A stretch of DNA of 16,006 nt from the NCBI GenBank assembly GCA_035575035.1, contig DATLYH010000313.1, forward strand, positions 1 to 16,006. The letters are read 5' to 3'. Shown one piece after another: positions 5,956-13,924 of the stretch; the first letter of the stretch is position 1, and each line of letters opens with the position of its first letter. The notes below the pieces were generated by a model. That model worked only from the letters and a program-made list of their open reading frames with translations, was not told the origin of the DNA and searched no databases. The position numbers and the translations under genes are program-made. Origin of the DNA: DATLYH01 sp035575035 (GTDB lineage Bacteria > Planctomycetota > Planctomycetia > Gemmatales > Gemmataceae).

Positions 5956-6717
5956 TCAGGTCAGCACCTGGATGAGGCGCACCAGGATCACGTTTGACAC
6001 CAACACCAGGAAGATCGACACGACCACGCCGCGGGTGGCAGCCCGGCCGACCCCCTCGGTGCCGCCCCGGGCGCTCAGGCCGAAGTAGCAGCCGGTCACC
6101 CCGATCAAGTAGCCGAACGCCAGCGTCTTCAGCGTGGCCGGCACCACGTCCGACGGCGCTAGTACGCGTAGGACGTTGCTCTGGTACTGCGTCCAGGAGA
6201 GGCTGCCGCCAGCGGCCAGCTCGGCCAGGTAGCCCGACAAGATGGCCAGGTAGTCGATAAAGACGGTCAACAACGGCAGGGCCAGGATGCACGCCAGCAC
6301 GCGCGGAGCCACCAACTCCTTCAACGGTGACAGGCCCATCACCTCCAGCGCATCGACCTGTTCGGTCAACCGCATCGAACCGAGTTCGGCCCCCAGGGTG
6401 GCGCCGGTACGGCCGGCGACGATGAAACCGGCGCTGAGGGGAGCGAATTCCAGCACCACGGCCAGCGCCAGGGCTTGGGGAAGGTACTGCACCGCCCCCC
6501 GGCCGGCCACCTCCTCCAGCGAGCCGCGCAGGTGCATCCAGACCACCGCTCCCACCGCCAGGCCGGCCACGGCGCCCAGCGGCAAGGCGCCGAGCAGGAC
6601 CTCATAGAGTTGGCTGGCCAGCTCCCGCGGCCGGCGCAGACCCAGGGGGACCGCGAACAGTGCCCGGATCGCGAAGTGAACGGCCCGCCCCAGATTGTCA
6701 AGCAGGTCAAGCAGCAT
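5956..6717 (-). CDS. MlaE-family ABC transporter permease
   Basis: Permease of 253 residues in the MlaE family, which moves phospholipids or other lipids between inner and outer membranes together with an MlaF-type ATPase and an MlaD-type MCE protein. The diagnostic segment is at 105-128 (GATLGAELGSMRLTEQ, then VDALEVMG), close to the family signature GA..AAELG.M...EQ.DAL. Hydrophobic segments lie at about 45-62, 82-102, 139-165, 195-213 and 230-250. Start: the ATG at 6717 gives the usual N-terminus (an amphipathic helix, then RPRELASQLYEVL); 42 further upstream codons would translate repeat DNA. No MlaF or MlaD gene is adjacent, so the partners must be encoded elsewhere. The downstream neighbour is a tiny exported protein. 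Confidence 0.9.
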   Translation of the reverse strand: MLLDLLDNLGRAVHFAIRALFAVPLGLRRPRELASQLYEVLLGALPLGAVAGLAVGAVVWMHLRGSLEEVAGRGAVQYLPQALALAVVLEFAPLSAGFIVAGRTGATLGAELGSMRLTEQVDALEVMGLSPLKELVAPRVLACILALPLLTVFIDYLAILSGYLAELAAGGSLSWTQYQSNVLRVLAPSDVVPATLKTLAFGYLIGVTGCYFGLSARGGTEGVGRAATRGVVVSIFLVLVSNVILVRLIQVLT

Positions 6718-7100
6718 GGCTTCACTGCAGCCACGTCGTGTTAGCCGTGGAAAACACAGGCTCGGGGCGAGCGGCCGGTGTGAGCCGGCCGGTGCGGGCG
6801 AGCGGCCGGTGTGAGCCGGCCGGTCGAGGCGCCAGGGATACACCGGCCCGCTTACGCGGGCCGCTCGCCCGGGCGCTGATAGCGGACGCTCCGGGCCCTG
6901 TCTTCCTCAAGTCACAGCCCTCCTCATCGCTACAGCCGGCGTCTTTGGCTGCCGGGCCGCTTGAAAAGTCGAGGCTTCCCTCTCCCCGTTCGCTTGACGG
7001 CGCGGGTAAAGTTGCTTGCCGTAAGGGAAAGGCATTGTGATCGCTCTGCGGTCGCCCAGCAAGGAGGGCAAGATCGTCCGGCGACAAGGCGGGGAAACCG
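6718..7100. other. Intergenic region between divergent mlaE-like and S8 protease genes
   Basis: No convincing gene is seen. Open frames here translate repeat sequence and lack family features. It contains the left composite palindromic repeat block (6767-6868) and about 230 bp of less repetitive sequence before the protease. Promoters for both divergent genes are expected here. A TTGACG at 6994-6999 has no convincing -10 box at 16-18 nt. The protease ribosome-binding site is GGCGGGGA at 7088-7095. Confidence 0.6.
6767..6868 (+). repeat. Left composite palindromic (REP-like) repeat block
   Basis: Two tandem 27-bp copies starting GCGAGCGGCCGGTG lie at 6767-6793 and 6798-6824 (period 31); each can fold as GGCCGG/CCGGCC. 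A short linker and a third palindrome follow (6839-6868) with the perfect stem GGCCCGC/GCGGGCC around the loop TTAC. The 30 bp at 6839-6868 are an exact reverse complement of 8565-8594, and the block order is mirrored there. Confidence 0.85.
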
Positions 7101-8471
7101 ATGCCGCAAACCGTGCTGTCCCAGGTGATCGGGGCTGGCCGTTGGCAGGTTCGCGCCCTAGTCGGACTGCTGGTCCTGGCCGCCGTGAGCCTCGGTCTGC
7201 CGGCTGGTGGCGAGAGAGGACCAACCGGGCGGGCCGGCCTGGCGGAAGAGACGGCAGCTGATGCCGGTGCCACGCCGGACTGCGGTCTGCCGCCGGCTGA
7301 TCCGTTCCCGGTCTTGCAGCGTGCGCGGCACCTGGCCGGCCTGGGGGTGGATCGCTGGCACGCCCTGGGACATCGGGGCCGCGGCGTGAAAGTCGCCGTC
7401 CTCGATTCCGGCTTCCGCGGTTACCGTGACCACTTGGGCAAGGCCCTGCCGGCCACAGTGCGGACGCGCTCCTTCCGGGACGACGGCAACCTCGAAGCCA
7501 AGGACAGCCAGCACGGCATCCTTTGTGGCGAGGTCATCCATGCTCTGGCACCCGAGGCCGAGCTTCTTTTCGCCAACTGGGAGCCCGACCGGTCCGACCG
7601 CTTCCTCGACGCCGTGCGCTGGGCCCGACGGGAAGGGGCACGGATCGTCTCCTGTTCCTTGATCATGCCGAGCTGGAGCGACGGCGAGGGGAACGGCCCG
7701 GTCCACAAGGCCCTGGCCGACATCCTGGGGAGCGGCAATGGCGCGGGCGACATGCTCTGCTTCGCCTGCGCCGGCAACACCGCCCAGCGCCACTGGACAG
7801 GCACCTTCCGCGGCGGTCCCGACGGCTATCACCAGTGGGAACCGGGCCAGACGGACAACCGCCTTTATCCGTGGGACGACGAGCGGGTCTCGGTTGAGCT
7901 GTGCGCCCGGCCGGGGGCAGGCTATCAGCTGTCGGTTCACGACACTACCGGCGGCGAAGAAGTCGGCCGGGCGGCAGTGACACCTCGCGCCGACCGTTGC
8001 TGTGCTGTGGTGCGCTTCCTGCCTGAACGGTTCCGCACCTACGCGGTCCGGGTCCGCTTGATGCGCGGGGAGGCGAGTCCCTTCCACCTGGTCGTGCTGG
8101 GCGGCGGTTTGCGGCACGCAACCGCTCATGGCAGCATCCCCTTTCCGGGGGATGGCCCCGAGGTAATTGCGGTGGGTGCGGTAGACCGTGACGAGCGGCG
8201 GCTCAGCTACAGCTCGTGCGGGCCGAACTCAAACCGGCCCAAACCCGACCTGGTGGCGGTGGTGCCGTTTCCCAGCCTGTGGCGGTCCCGGCCCTTTGCG
8301 GGGACTTCCGCCGCCGCGCCGCAGGCCGCCGGCCTGGCCGCACTGCTGTGGTCGCGCTATCCGCACTGGAATGCCAACGAAGTCCGCCAGGCGCTCACCA
8401 GTTGGGCGCGCGACCTGGGAACACCCGGACACGACTGGGAGACCGGGCACGGGTTGATCCGGCTCCCTTGA
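7101..8471 (+). CDS. Subtilisin-like serine protease (S8 family), exported or membrane-anchored
   Basis: 456 residues. A single hydrophobic stretch at about 18-35 (RALVGLLVLAAVSLGL) is a signal peptide or anchor. The catalytic triad is clear: Asp102 in VAVLDSGF, His138 in DSQHGILCG, and Ser403 in FAGTSAAAP, with oxyanion Asn226 in CAGNT. Spacings Asp-His (36) and His-Asn (88) are near those of subtilisin, but Asn-Ser is 177 residues instead of about 66. An extra domain of about 110 residues therefore sits at roughly 228-345. It contains WEPGQTDNRLYPWDDE and beta-rich VSVELCARPG and YQLSVHD segments, suggesting a beta-sandwich. No I9-type propeptide is recognisable. Start: ATG at 7101 with GGGGA 5 nt upstream. 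The gene stands alone between two inverted repeat blocks; its substrate is unknown. Confidence 0.9.
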   Translation: MPQTVLSQVIGAGRWQVRALVGLLVLAAVSLGLPAGGERGPTGRAGLAEETAADAGATPDCGLPPADPFPVLQRARHLAGLGVDRWHALGHRGRGVKVAVLDSGFRGYRDHLGKALPATVRTRSFRDDGNLEAKDSQHGILCGEVIHALAPEAELLFANWEPDRSDRFLDAVRWARREGARIVSCSLIMPSWSDGEGNGPVHKALADILGSGNGAGDMLCFACAGNTAQRHWTGTFRGGPDGYHQWEPGQTDNRLYPWDDERVSVELCARPGAGYQLSVHDTTGGEEVGRAAVTPRADRCCAVVRFLPERFRTYAVRVRLMRGEASPFHLVVLGGGLRHATAHGSIPFPGDGPEVIAVGAVDRDERRLSYSSCGPNSNRPKPDLVAVVPFPSLWRSRPFAGTSAAAPQAAGLAALLWSRYPHWNANEVRQALTSWARDLGTPGHDWETGHGLIRLP

Positions 8472-8518
8472 ATCCTATCCCCAAATTCGGACGAATTCGG
8501 GCCGTCTGCCCCCCGCCC

Positions 8519-8562
8519 AAGCGAGCGGCCCGGTGTACCCCCTCCTCGACCGGCCGGCGGAC
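8519..8562 (+). repeat. Decayed copy of the REP-like unit
   Basis: It starts AAGCGAGCGGCCCGGTGTA and continues through a CCTCCTCGACCGGCCGGC segment that matches the next unit. Relative to 8563-8594 it lacks 13 nt, removing one arm of the GGCCCGC/GCGGGCC hairpin, and it stops halfway through the following palindrome. Confidence 0.75.
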
Positions 8563-8564
8563 AA

Positions 8565-8661
8565 GCGAGCGGCCCGCGTAAGCGGGCCGGTGTACTCCTC
8601 CTCGACCGGCCGGCTGACGCCGGCCGCTCACCCACCGGCCGGCTCACGCCGGCCGCTCACC
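8565..8661 (-). repeat. Right composite palindromic (REP-like) repeat block, inverted copy of 6767-6868
   Basis: The first 30 bp (8565-8594, stem GGCCCGC, loop GTAA) are a perfect reverse complement of 6839-6868. A short linker ending in TCGACCGGCCGGC and two tandem palindromes follow (8605-8632 and 8634-8661, period 29), matching the two tandem copies of the left block with a few substitutions. The same order in inverse orientation shows that both blocks are copies of one composite element. Confidence 0.85.
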
Positions 8662-8859
8662 CCAGCCGCCAGCACACCTGCAATTCGGCTACGCGCACGG
8701 GCATCCGAATAACTCCCATCAGAACCTCTCCCCTGAGCTGCTTGTCCATTCTGGAAACCGCGGTCCCGAATTTGGTCGCGCTGGGCGAGAATATCTTTGC
8801 GTGGAAGCGGGGGCTATGCTTGGATATTCCAGGCCAACCCCAGGGCAAGGCGGACACCT

Positions 8860-11800
8860 ATGGAAATCGCTGCCTCTGAACTGACCACGATCCACGACCT
8901 GTACAGCCGCGGCCTCTGTCTGCAAGCGTATCGGCGGGCCGAGGCGCTGGCCCCGCTCCGCGAGTGGACCGGGACCGCCGCCCGCATACTCGCCGGCCGG
9001 CTGGCTTACAACCTGGGCGCTCCCCGCCTGGCCAACTGGCACCACTTCCACGCCTGGCGCAAGGAGCCGACTCATCCCGAGGCCTGCTACTACTATGCCC
9101 GACTGCTGCTCCAGCGGCGCGGCCCGCTCAGCGCCTGGAAGTTCTTGCGCCGCATCGGCGACCTGCCCGACGCGCCGCCGCCGGTCCGTTCCGACTGGTT
9201 GGCCTTCCACGGCTGCGTCACCGGCTTGTTCCGCGACTTCGAGGCGGCCGAGGCTTGGCTGGCCAAGGCCGAAGCGGTCAGCCCCGACCGTCCCTGGATC
9301 TGTCTGGAACGCGCCACCCTCTTGGAGATGGAGGATCGCTACGAGGGAGCCCTGGCCGCCTGCCGCCGCGCATTGGAGCTACAGCCGTGGTACCGGCCGG
9401 CAGTCCAGTCAGCGGCCCACGCGCTGCAATTGCTCGGCCGGGAGCGCGAGGCCCTTGACCTGCTCACCGAGGCCTCGCAGCGCATCGAGAGCGGCCCGGT
9501 GGTGCTCCAGCTGGCCGCCTGGCAGATCGAGTTGGGCCACTACGCCGACGCCGCCGCCAGCTATGAGCGCTACGTCGAGCTGTCGCCCCTGATGGAAAAG
9601 GAAGTGGCCGAGTGGCTGGCCGCCCGCCGCTCCGACACTGCCTACTACCTCGGCGACTTCGCCCGGGCGGCGGAGTTTGCCAAGCAGGTCAATGACCCCT
9701 TCTTCCAGAAGATGGCCGAGCGGCTGGCCGCGCCGTCGGCCGACGGTAAACGCGTGCTGCTGCCGGTCGGCTTCGTCCGCCAGCATCACCAGACCTGCGC
9801 TCCGGCCACCCTGGCAGCCATCAGCCGCTTCTGGCAGATGCCGGCCGACCATCTCCGCGTGGCCGAGGCCATTTGCTACGACGGCACCCCCAACCACAGC
9901 GAGCGCCAGTGGGCCGAGGAAAACGGCTGGCTGACCCGCGAATTCACCGTCAGCTGGGACAGCGCCGTCGCCCTGCTTGACCGGGGCGTCCCCTTCACCC
10001 TGACCACCGTCGAGCCGGCCAGCGCTCACCTGCAAGCGGTCATCGGCTACGACAGCCGCCGTGGTACCCTGTTGATCCGCGACCCCTACGAACGGCACTG
10101 CGGCGAGTTCATTGTCGAGAACCTGCTGGAGCGCTACCGTTCCGCCGGCCCGCGGGGCATGGCGCTGGTGCCGCGCGAGAAGGCCGAGCTTCTCGACGGC
10201 CTCGACCTGCCCGACGCGCCCTTGTACGACCACTTCCATCAGCTCCAGCTTGCTCTCCGCGCCCACGATCGCGACCGGGCCGAGCAGTGCCAGGCCGCCT
10301 TGCAGGCGCAAGCGCCGGAACACCGGCTGACCGTCCTGGCCCGCCGGGTGCTAGCCGGCTACGACGCCGACCCTGCCGGGGCCTTGGCCGCCGCCGAGCA
10401 GATGCTCAAGCTCTACCCCGACGACGTGCTCGCCCAGCTGACCAAGGTTTCCTGCCTGCGCGAGCTGGGGCGGCGCGAGGAGCGGCTGGCGCTGCTCAAG
10501 CAGATGTGCGACAAGCCCGACTCCGACCCGGTCTGCTGGCAGCAGTACGCTCAGGAGCTGGCCGCCGACGCCCGCGAACATGTCCAGGCCATGCGCCTGC
10601 TCCGTCGGGCCATCCGCTGCCGGCCGACGCACGCCAGCATCTACTCCTTCCTGGCCAACCTCCTCTGGGACCAGCGCCGCTTCGAGGAGGCCGTGGAGCT
10701 GTACCGCATCGCCGCCTGCCTCGACGACAAGGATGAGGGATTGGCCCGGTCGTATTTCATCGCCTCCCGCCACCTCCGCCAGACCGACACGGCCTTGCAA
10801 TTCCTGCGGCACCGCTACCAGCGGCTAGGCAAGCGCTCCAGCCTGCCGGCGCGGACGCTCTTCTGGGCTTACAGCCAACTGGAGCAGGCGCCCCAGGCGT
10901 TCGAGGTCCTTGAAGAGGCACTCCAGCTGCCATCGGCCGACGGCGACCTGCGCCTGTTCGCTGCCGAGATGTACGCTACCTGCGGCAAGAGCGGCCGGGC
11001 GGCCGAGCTGCTGGAAGCGGCCCGGGGTCAGACCCAACATGCCGCCTGGCTGCGCACCGCTGCCAGCCTGGCGTCGCTGCGCGGCGACCTACCGGCTGCT
11101 CTGGGGCTATGGCGGCAGGTGCTGGAGGCCGAGCCATTGGCCGTCGATGCCCATCGGTCGGTGGTCAGACTCCTGGCCGAAACCGACAGCCGGGCCGCCG
11201 CCCTGGAGCACCTCCGCCAGACCTGCGAGCGCTTCCCCCACCACTACGCCCTGCACCAACTCTGGATCGAGTGGCTGCGTGACGAGGGGGCAGCGGCCTG
11301 CGAGCCGGTCGTCCGTCGGCTGATCGAGGCCCACCCGACCGATGCCTGGGCCCGGCGCGAGCTGGCCCTGGTGCTGGCCGACCAGGGCCGCTTCGACGCT
11401 GCCTACGATCAACTGGAAGTCGCCCGCCGGCTGGAGCCGGCCCATATCTCGTATTACCTGGTCCGGGCTCGCGTTTGCAGCCTGGCGGGCCGTCCGGCCG
11501 AGGCCAAAAAAGCGTACCGTGAGGCCATCCGTCTGTCGGCCGACTCCGAGCTGGCCATCGCCGAGTTGGTCAACGCCTGCGACACCCTGGCCGAGCGCCG
11601 CGAGGCCTTGGCCTTCATCGAGAGCGAGTTGGAACGGCAGGTGCTCTTCGGCGATGGTCTGCTGGCCTACCGCGAGCACGCCCAGTACACTCTGGAGCCT
11701 GAGGAGTTGCTTGGGCTGCTGCGGCGGGCGCTGGAGGCCCGGCCCGACTTGTGGCATGCCTGGTCGGCGGTCGTCCGCCAGTTGACCGTCATGGGCCGGC

Positions 11801-13851
11801 TCGACGAGGCGGAGGAACTGGCCCGCCAGGCGGCCGGCCGCTTCCCGCTGCTGCCGCGCGTCTGGCTCGACCTGGCCCTGGTCTGCCGGGAGCGGCGCGA
11901 CGCCGACGGCGAGAAGGACGCGCTGGAGCACGCCTTGCAGATCAATCCCGGTTGGGGTATTGCCGTCCGCCAGCTCGCCGCCCTGTACGAGCGCCAGGAG
12001 CGGTTCGACGAGGCGCGGAAGTTGCTTGAACAGGCGATCGCCCGGGTGCCGCTGGATGCCTACAACCACGGCTGCCTGGCCGATCTGCTCTGGCGGACCG
12101 GCGAGCGGGAGACGGCATTGGAACGCGTGCAACAGGCGCTGCGGCTGGAGCCGGGCTACGAATGGGCCTGGGGCGCGCTGCGCGACTGGTCGGCGGCCCT
12201 GGAGAAGCCGGAGGTCGCCGCCGACTTCGCCCGCGAGCTGACCGTCCGCCGCCGCGGCGAGGCCCGCTCCTGGCTGATGCTGGCCCGCGTCCTGCGACAC
12301 CCCGAGGAGCTGAACGAGCGGCTGGAGGCGCTGAACACCGCCCTGGCGTTGAACCCGCGCTGTGCCGAAGCCTACGACCTGAAGGCGGAGTTGCTGGCTG
12401 AGGCCGAGCGCTTCGACGAGGCGCTGGCGGCCTGCCGACCGTCGGCCTGGGATGGTCGGCCGCCGCTGATCCTGCGCGGCCGGGCGGCGTGGGTCGAGGC
12501 CCGGCGGGGCAACATGGTCGAGGCTATCCGTCTGATGCGCGCCGCCGTGGCTGAGGACCCGTCGTACTACTGGGGCTGGGAGCGGCTGGCCGAGTGGTAC
12601 CGCAACGGCGGCAGCACCGATGACTACCGCGAGGCCGCCGCCGCCCTGGTCCGGCTGGCGCCGCAGAACCCGGTCGCCCTGGCTTACTCGGGCGAGGCCA
12701 AGCTGCGCAGCGGCGACCGGGCCGGGGCCAAGGAAGACTTCCGCCGCGCCCTGGAACTGGCTCCCGACTTCGGCTTCGTTGGCTACCACCTCTTTGATGA
12801 ACAGTTCGCCGACGACGAGTTGGAGGCCGCCGCCCGAACCCTGGACGCGCTCAAGAAGCACATCGGCGGCGAGTATGTCCTTTACCGCGAAGCCCGGCTG
12901 GCAGCGAAGCGCGGCGAACAGACGGCGGCCCTGAATGCGCTCCGCCAACTCTGCTTGACCCCCGCTGCTGATGCCAGCCTGGTCGATGAGGCGGCCAGTT
13001 TCCTTCTGGCGGCCGGCTGGACCGACGAAGTGGAGAGGCTGCTGCACGAGGTGTTGGAGGCGCCGTCAGCCAACCCGCAGGTTGGCCCGCTCTGGATCGA
13101 TCGCCGCCTGGCCCGGGGCGACTGGTCGTGCGCCAACCGGCTGGACAAGCTACTGGCCCAGGGCAAGATCGGCCAGTGGGCCCTGGTCGCCTACGTCAAG
13201 GCCCTGGGGGCCGTCCAGAACACGGCGGAGTTGCGACAGACCATCGAGAAGTACTTCGAGGTGCTCCGCGCCGACGGCTGGGGCTGGGGCAACACCGGCT
13301 ACGCCTTGACATGCCTTCGTGACTACGCCGCAGCTGTGGAGTGGATGGCCGACTGGAAGGACCGCTCCGACATCGGGCCGTGGATGCTGCTCAACCTGGT
13401 GCTGGCGCTGCGGGCGCTGGACCGGATCGAGGAAGCCGTCCGGGTCAGCGAGCATGCGGTGTTGCTCCCCTATGGCGACTTTACCACTCCGTTTCACCAG
13501 ACATGGCTGGCGCTGGAGGACGCGCTGCAAGGGGAGACCGCCGCGGCGTCCGACCGCCGGAAAGCTATTCAGGCGGAGGCGCTCGACCCGTACCATCGGC
13601 TGCTTGCTGCGTGGGTGGAAGTGTTGATCGATCTCCAGAAGTCTGAGCCGCGCTCGCGCTCATTCCTCAAGGTGGACCGGCGCCTGCGACAGGCGGCCGA
13701 GAGTGTGCCGTCCGTTCGGCACGACCCGGCGCTGATGAACACGTATCGGCGTCTCCTCAGGCGTTTGGCGGCGGACTGCGGCGGGGCAGCGGCGCGGATC
13801 TGGGGGCGCTGGCGCCGGCACCGGCCGCTGCTGCCGAAGCCGGAGGTGTAA
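8860..13851 (+). CDS. Giant TPR protein with embedded C39-like cysteine peptidase domain
   Basis: 1663 residues from the ATG at 8860 (AAGGCGG 6 nt upstream; the in-frame TTG at 8797 is less likely). There is no signal peptide or membrane segment, so it is predicted cytoplasmic. Layout: a TPR-like helical region (about 1-290), a papain-fold C39-like domain (about 294-445), then TPR-type helix pairs to about 1600 (for example ALQINPGWGIAVRQLAALY). The peptidase domain shows Cys313 in QTCAPATLAAI, His390 in SAHLQAVIGYD, Asp408 in IRDPYERH, and Gln308 five residues before the Cys as a candidate oxyanion residue. All catalytic positions are present, so it could be active. C39 enzymes usually cleave double-glycine leaders and are fused to ABC exporters; no exporter or leader peptide is seen here. 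The substrate and role are unknown; the TPRs could present a partner protein to the peptidase. Confidence 0.88.
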   Translation: MEIAASELTTIHDLYSRGLCLQAYRRAEALAPLREWTGTAARILAGRLAYNLGAPRLANWHHFHAWRKEPTHPEACYYYARLLLQRRGPLSAWKFLRRIGDLPDAPPPVRSDWLAFHGCVTGLFRDFEAAEAWLAKAEAVSPDRPWICLERATLLEMEDRYEGALAACRRALELQPWYRPAVQSAAHALQLLGREREALDLLTEASQRIESGPVVLQLAAWQIELGHYADAAASYERYVELSPLMEKEVAEWLAARRSDTAYYLGDFARAAEFAKQVNDPFFQKMAERLAAPSADGKRVLLPVGFVRQHHQTCAPATLAAISRFWQMPADHLRVAEAICYDGTPNHSERQWAEENGWLTREFTVSWDSAVALLDRGVPFTLTTVEPASAHLQAVIGYDSRRGTLLIRDPYERHCGEFIVENLLERYRSAGPRGMALVPREKAELLDGLDLPDAPLYDHFHQLQLALRAHDRDRAEQCQAALQAQAPEHRLTVLARRVLAGYDADPAGALAAAEQMLKLYPDDVLAQLTKVSCLRELGRREERLALLKQMCDKPDSDPVCWQQYAQELAADAREHVQAMRLLRRAIRCRPTHASIYSFLANLLWDQRRFEEAVELYRIAACLDDKDEGLARSYFIASRHLRQTDTALQFLRHRYQRLGKRSSLPARTLFWAYSQLEQAPQAFEVLEEALQLPSADGDLRLFAAEMYATCGKSGRAAELLEAARGQTQHAAWLRTAASLASLRGDLPAALGLWRQVLEAEPLAVDAHRSVVRLLAETDSRAAALEHLRQTCERFPHHYALHQLWIEWLRDEGAAACEPVVRRLIEAHPTDAWARRELALVLADQGRFDAAYDQLEVARRLEPAHISYYLVRARVCSLAGRPAEAKKAYREAIRLSADSELAIAELVNACDTLAERREALAFIESELERQVLFGDGLLAYREHAQYTLEPEELLGLLRRALEARPDLWHAWSAVVRQLTVMGRLDEAEELARQAAGRFPLLPRVWLDLALVCRERRDADGEKDALEHALQINPGWGIAVRQLAALYERQERFDEARKLLEQAIARVPLDAYNHGCLADLLWRTGERETALERVQQALRLEPGYEWAWGALRDWSAALEKPEVAADFARELTVRRRGEARSWLMLARVLRHPEELNERLEALNTALALNPRCAEAYDLKAELLAEAERFDEALAACRPSAWDGRPPLILRGRAAWVEARRGNMVEAIRLMRAAVAEDPSYYWGWERLAEWYRNGGSTDDYREAAAALVRLAPQNPVALAYSGEAKLRSGDRAGAKEDFRRALELAPDFGFVGYHLFDEQFADDELEAAARTLDALKKHIGGEYVLYREARLAAKRGEQTAALNALRQLCLTPAADASLVDEAASFLLAAGWTDEVERLLHEVLEAPSANPQVGPLWIDRRLARGDWSCANRLDKLLAQGKIGQWALVAYVKALGAVQNTAELRQTIEKYFEVLRADGWGWGNTGYALTCLRDYAAAVEWMADWKDRSDIGPWMLLNLVLALRALDRIEEAVRVSEHAVLLPYGDFTTPFHQTWLALEDALQGETAAASDRRKAIQAEALDPYHRLLAAWVEVLIDLQKSEPRSRSFLKVDRRLRQAAESVPSVRHDPALMNTYRRLLRRLAADCGGAAARIWGRWRRHRPLLPKPEV

Positions 13852-13924
13852 TGCATCTGTTGCCGCGCGCCGCGGGTTCCGTTCGCCTGGCGGCGGCTGC
13901 GCTATCCCCGTCGGAGTCGTTACC

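Larger units (their letters stand above)
8472..8859. other. Intergenic region with REP-like repeats upstream of the TPR/C39 gene
   Basis: No gene is seen. The first 40 bp contain the direct repeat AAATTCGGACGAATTCGG. Then come a decayed repeat unit (8519-8562) and the right composite block (8565-8661). The remaining 200 bp are non-repetitive and should carry the promoter of the large TPR gene, but no -35/-10 pair with correct spacing stands out. The ribosome-binding site AAGGCGG is at 8847-8853. Confidence 0.6.

Noticed and set aside
5653..5997. Plus-strand open frame of 114 codons after the SDR gene
   Set aside because: It overlaps the SDR end and runs antisense to a minus-strand ORF with a clear signal-peptide pattern; its translation lacks any features.
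6738..6757. GTGTT/AACAC inverted repeat upstream of the mlaE-like gene as a possible operator
   Set aside because: Only 5-bp arms with a 10-nt spacer; this is expected by chance and no regulator gene is nearby.
6994..7024. TTGACG as a -35 box for the protease gene
   Set aside because: No acceptable -10 hexamer lies 16-18 nt downstream (TGCCGT or CCGTAA only).
6722..7273. Minus-strand open frame of 183 codons between the mlaE-like and protease genes
   Set aside because: Much of it translates the palindromic repeats, and it overlaps the protease start region; no recognisable domain.
7101..8471. Long open frames on the minus strand opposite the protease, TPR and other large genes
   Set aside because: They mirror GC-rich genes, show Arg/Pro/Gly/Ala-rich shadow translations and no family motifs, while the plus-strand reading has complete catalytic motifs.
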